DNA from: Bacteroidales bacterium | GTDB lineage: Bacteria; Bacteroidota; Bacteroidia; Bacteroidales; GCA-2748055 | NCBI GenBank assembly: GCA_016936975.1 | Contig: JAFGWU010000062.1 | Location: forward strand, 1-64,000 | Direction of reading: 5' to 3' | Length of the DNA: 64,000 nt | Part shown: piece after piece, positions 63,207 through 64,000 of the stretch | Position numbering within the stretch: position 1 is the stretch's first letter | Layout of the letters: the number at the start of each line of letters is the position of its first letter | Translations under genes and position numbers: made by a program | Notes under the pieces: model-generated | What the model was told of the DNA's origin: nothing | Database searches by the model: none | The model's input: the letters and a program-made list of their open reading frames with translations, nothing else

Positions 63207-64000
63207 CTATTTTTCCGAATCGTACATCAACTGGATTTCCGTTGATGTAAGCACCTTATGGAAGAAGCGTATGTCATCCAGCTGGCCTTTGAAGTGGTTT
63301 GCATCCGGGAAGTCGTAACCGCCCCATCCTTCGGAATCCCACAGTGTTCCTGCCCTGGATTGTACGAATCCGAAAGCCAGTTCATTCACCACTTCCGGAG
63401 CTACGCCCCTGTATTTAATAGCGTTGGCATCCTTTTTTGGGGCATCATCCGGCCAGAGGTCGAAGTCGAAGCTTTTCATCTTCTCGCCGTTGAAATAGAG
63501 GATCCCTTCCTTTTCAGGTCCGTTGAAGGTATATACGACATGCAGCCAGTGATCCTTCAGAAGCGCGATCATCTCTTCTGCTGTCAGGCTTTTGGCATAG
63601 GTCCACCCCTGCCAGCCACCGTTGGTATTATCGGTTGCCAGGGCCGGGAACCACATATCTTCACTTTCACCGGGTTTACCGGGAATTTCATATGAAATGG
63701 CAAATTTACTGCCGTCGTAACCGCCGAAGACCTCATACTGGAGACCGTAAAAAGCACCCAGTCCCATGACGAAATGGCCGCCGACATGATTGGTGGAGTT
63801 GGTTTTCATCCAGAAGCTGAGGGTAAACTCCGAGGCATTGATCAGCTGGTCGCCATTGGATATCTCAATGATGCTGGCATCCCCGTCGAATGTGGCCGCC
63901 GTTCCCGCAGCAGCATTCCTGGAGGCGGTATAGGTAATCGCCACCACCTGGCTGGCTGTCGGATCATAGTTCCCGACGACATCCTGGGCATTGCCTTCAA
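63207..64000 (-). CDS. LamG/concanavalin-like domain protein, cut by the window edge
   Basis: The frame is open through base 64000 with no stop, so the N-terminus lies beyond the window; the 264 codons visible are its C-terminal part. They form a LamG/jelly-roll domain: EFTLSFWMKTN, HWLHVVYTFNGPEKEGILYFNGEKMKSF and FKGQLDDIRFFHKVLTSTEI. Such domains bind glycans, and the position before GH144-GH3 suggests a surface glycan-binding lipoprotein. The next gene starts 70 bp downstream. Confidence 0.82.
   Translation of the reverse strand, partial: EGNAQDVVGNYDPTASQVVAITYTASRNAAAGTAATFDGDASIIEISNGDQLINASEFTLSFWMKTNSTNHVGGHFVMGLGAFYGLQYEVFGGYDGSKFAISYEIPGKPGESEDMWFPALATDNTNGGWQGWTYAKSLTAEEMIALLKDHWLHVVYTFNGPEKEGILYFNGEKMKSFDFDLWPDDAPKKDANAIKYRGVAPEVVNELAFGFVQSRAGTLWDSEGWGGYDFPDANHFKGQLDDIRFFHKVLTSTEIQLMYDSEK

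Noticed and set aside
1-64000. tRNA or rRNA genes, prophage or insertion sequences
   Set aside because: Gaps between genes are short, and no cloverleaf, rRNA segment, transposase or phage gene was recognised by eye; a tRNAscan run would settle the tRNA question.

Overview
This window is a chromosomal segment of a Bacteroidota bacterium, most likely class Bacteroidia (Bacteroidales/Marinilabiliales-like; the order is a guess). The evidence is the gliding/type IX secretion genes (gldH, porW/sprE, porX), three secreted proteins with C-terminal T9SS sorting domains, an HU-CCDC81/SPOR protein, a PSP1/RicT protein beside gldH, and repeated copies of the Bacteroidota -7 promoter box TAnnTTTG upstream of genes. 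Shine-Dalgarno sequences are rare. No rRNA, tRNA, IS element, prophage or CRISPR array was recognised.

Layout. 1-14.6 kb is mostly core housekeeping: the 5' end of a DegT-type aminotransferase, an HU/SPOR envelope protein, metG, an LD-carboxypeptidase, YraN, a LuxE-like synthetase divergent from a patatin/beta-barrel protein, pgk, then holB-ricT-gldH-trmB-ATL and mrp-nifU. 14.8-24 kb holds porW-porX (T9SS), tsaE, ald, a lipoprotein, a sodium symporter and waaA. 24-31 kb has a 550-bp non-coding stretch, the B12-dependent ribonucleotide reductase, a polyamine operon (arginine decarboxylase, agmatinase, deoxyhypusine synthase-like) and an ECF sigma factor with a small membrane partner. 31.9-34.1 kb is the threonine degradation pair kbl-tdh. 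34.3-42 kb is a two-armed carotenoid cluster: crtI-crtB-crtYcd leftward; crtD, cruF, crtW, an acyltransferase, a glycosyltransferase and a TPR protein rightward. The control region between the arms carries a near-consensus promoter overlapped by a 21-bp dyad. 42.7-54.3 kb holds gltX, TatD-like and TcdA-like genes, a beta-barrel protein, a large parallel-helix secreted protein, a CPBP protease, an unusual heptad-repeat ORF, a nuclease/phosphatase-family protein and glnS. 54.6-64 kb is folB followed by carbohydrate degradation: a PL11 rhamnogalacturonan lyase, a T9SS protein of unknown function, and a leftward LamG-GH144-GH3 operon that looks like a beta-1,2-glucan utilisation locus cut by the window edge.

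How the genes fit together. The T9SS genes would export the sorting-domain proteins here (PL11 lyase, beta-helix protein, 351-residue protein). The carotenoid genes predict a monocyclic pigment with a 4-keto beta ring at one end and a 1'-hydroxy-3',4'-didehydro psi end, probably glycosylated and acylated (deoxyflexixanthin-type); no 3-hydroxylase or GGPP synthase is present in the window. The polyamine genes convert arginine to agmatine and putrescine, with a final aminobutyl-transfer step inferred. The least explained item is the repeat ORF near 50.4-51.0 kb, where 21-nt heptad repeats pass into 42-nt repeats in the same register.
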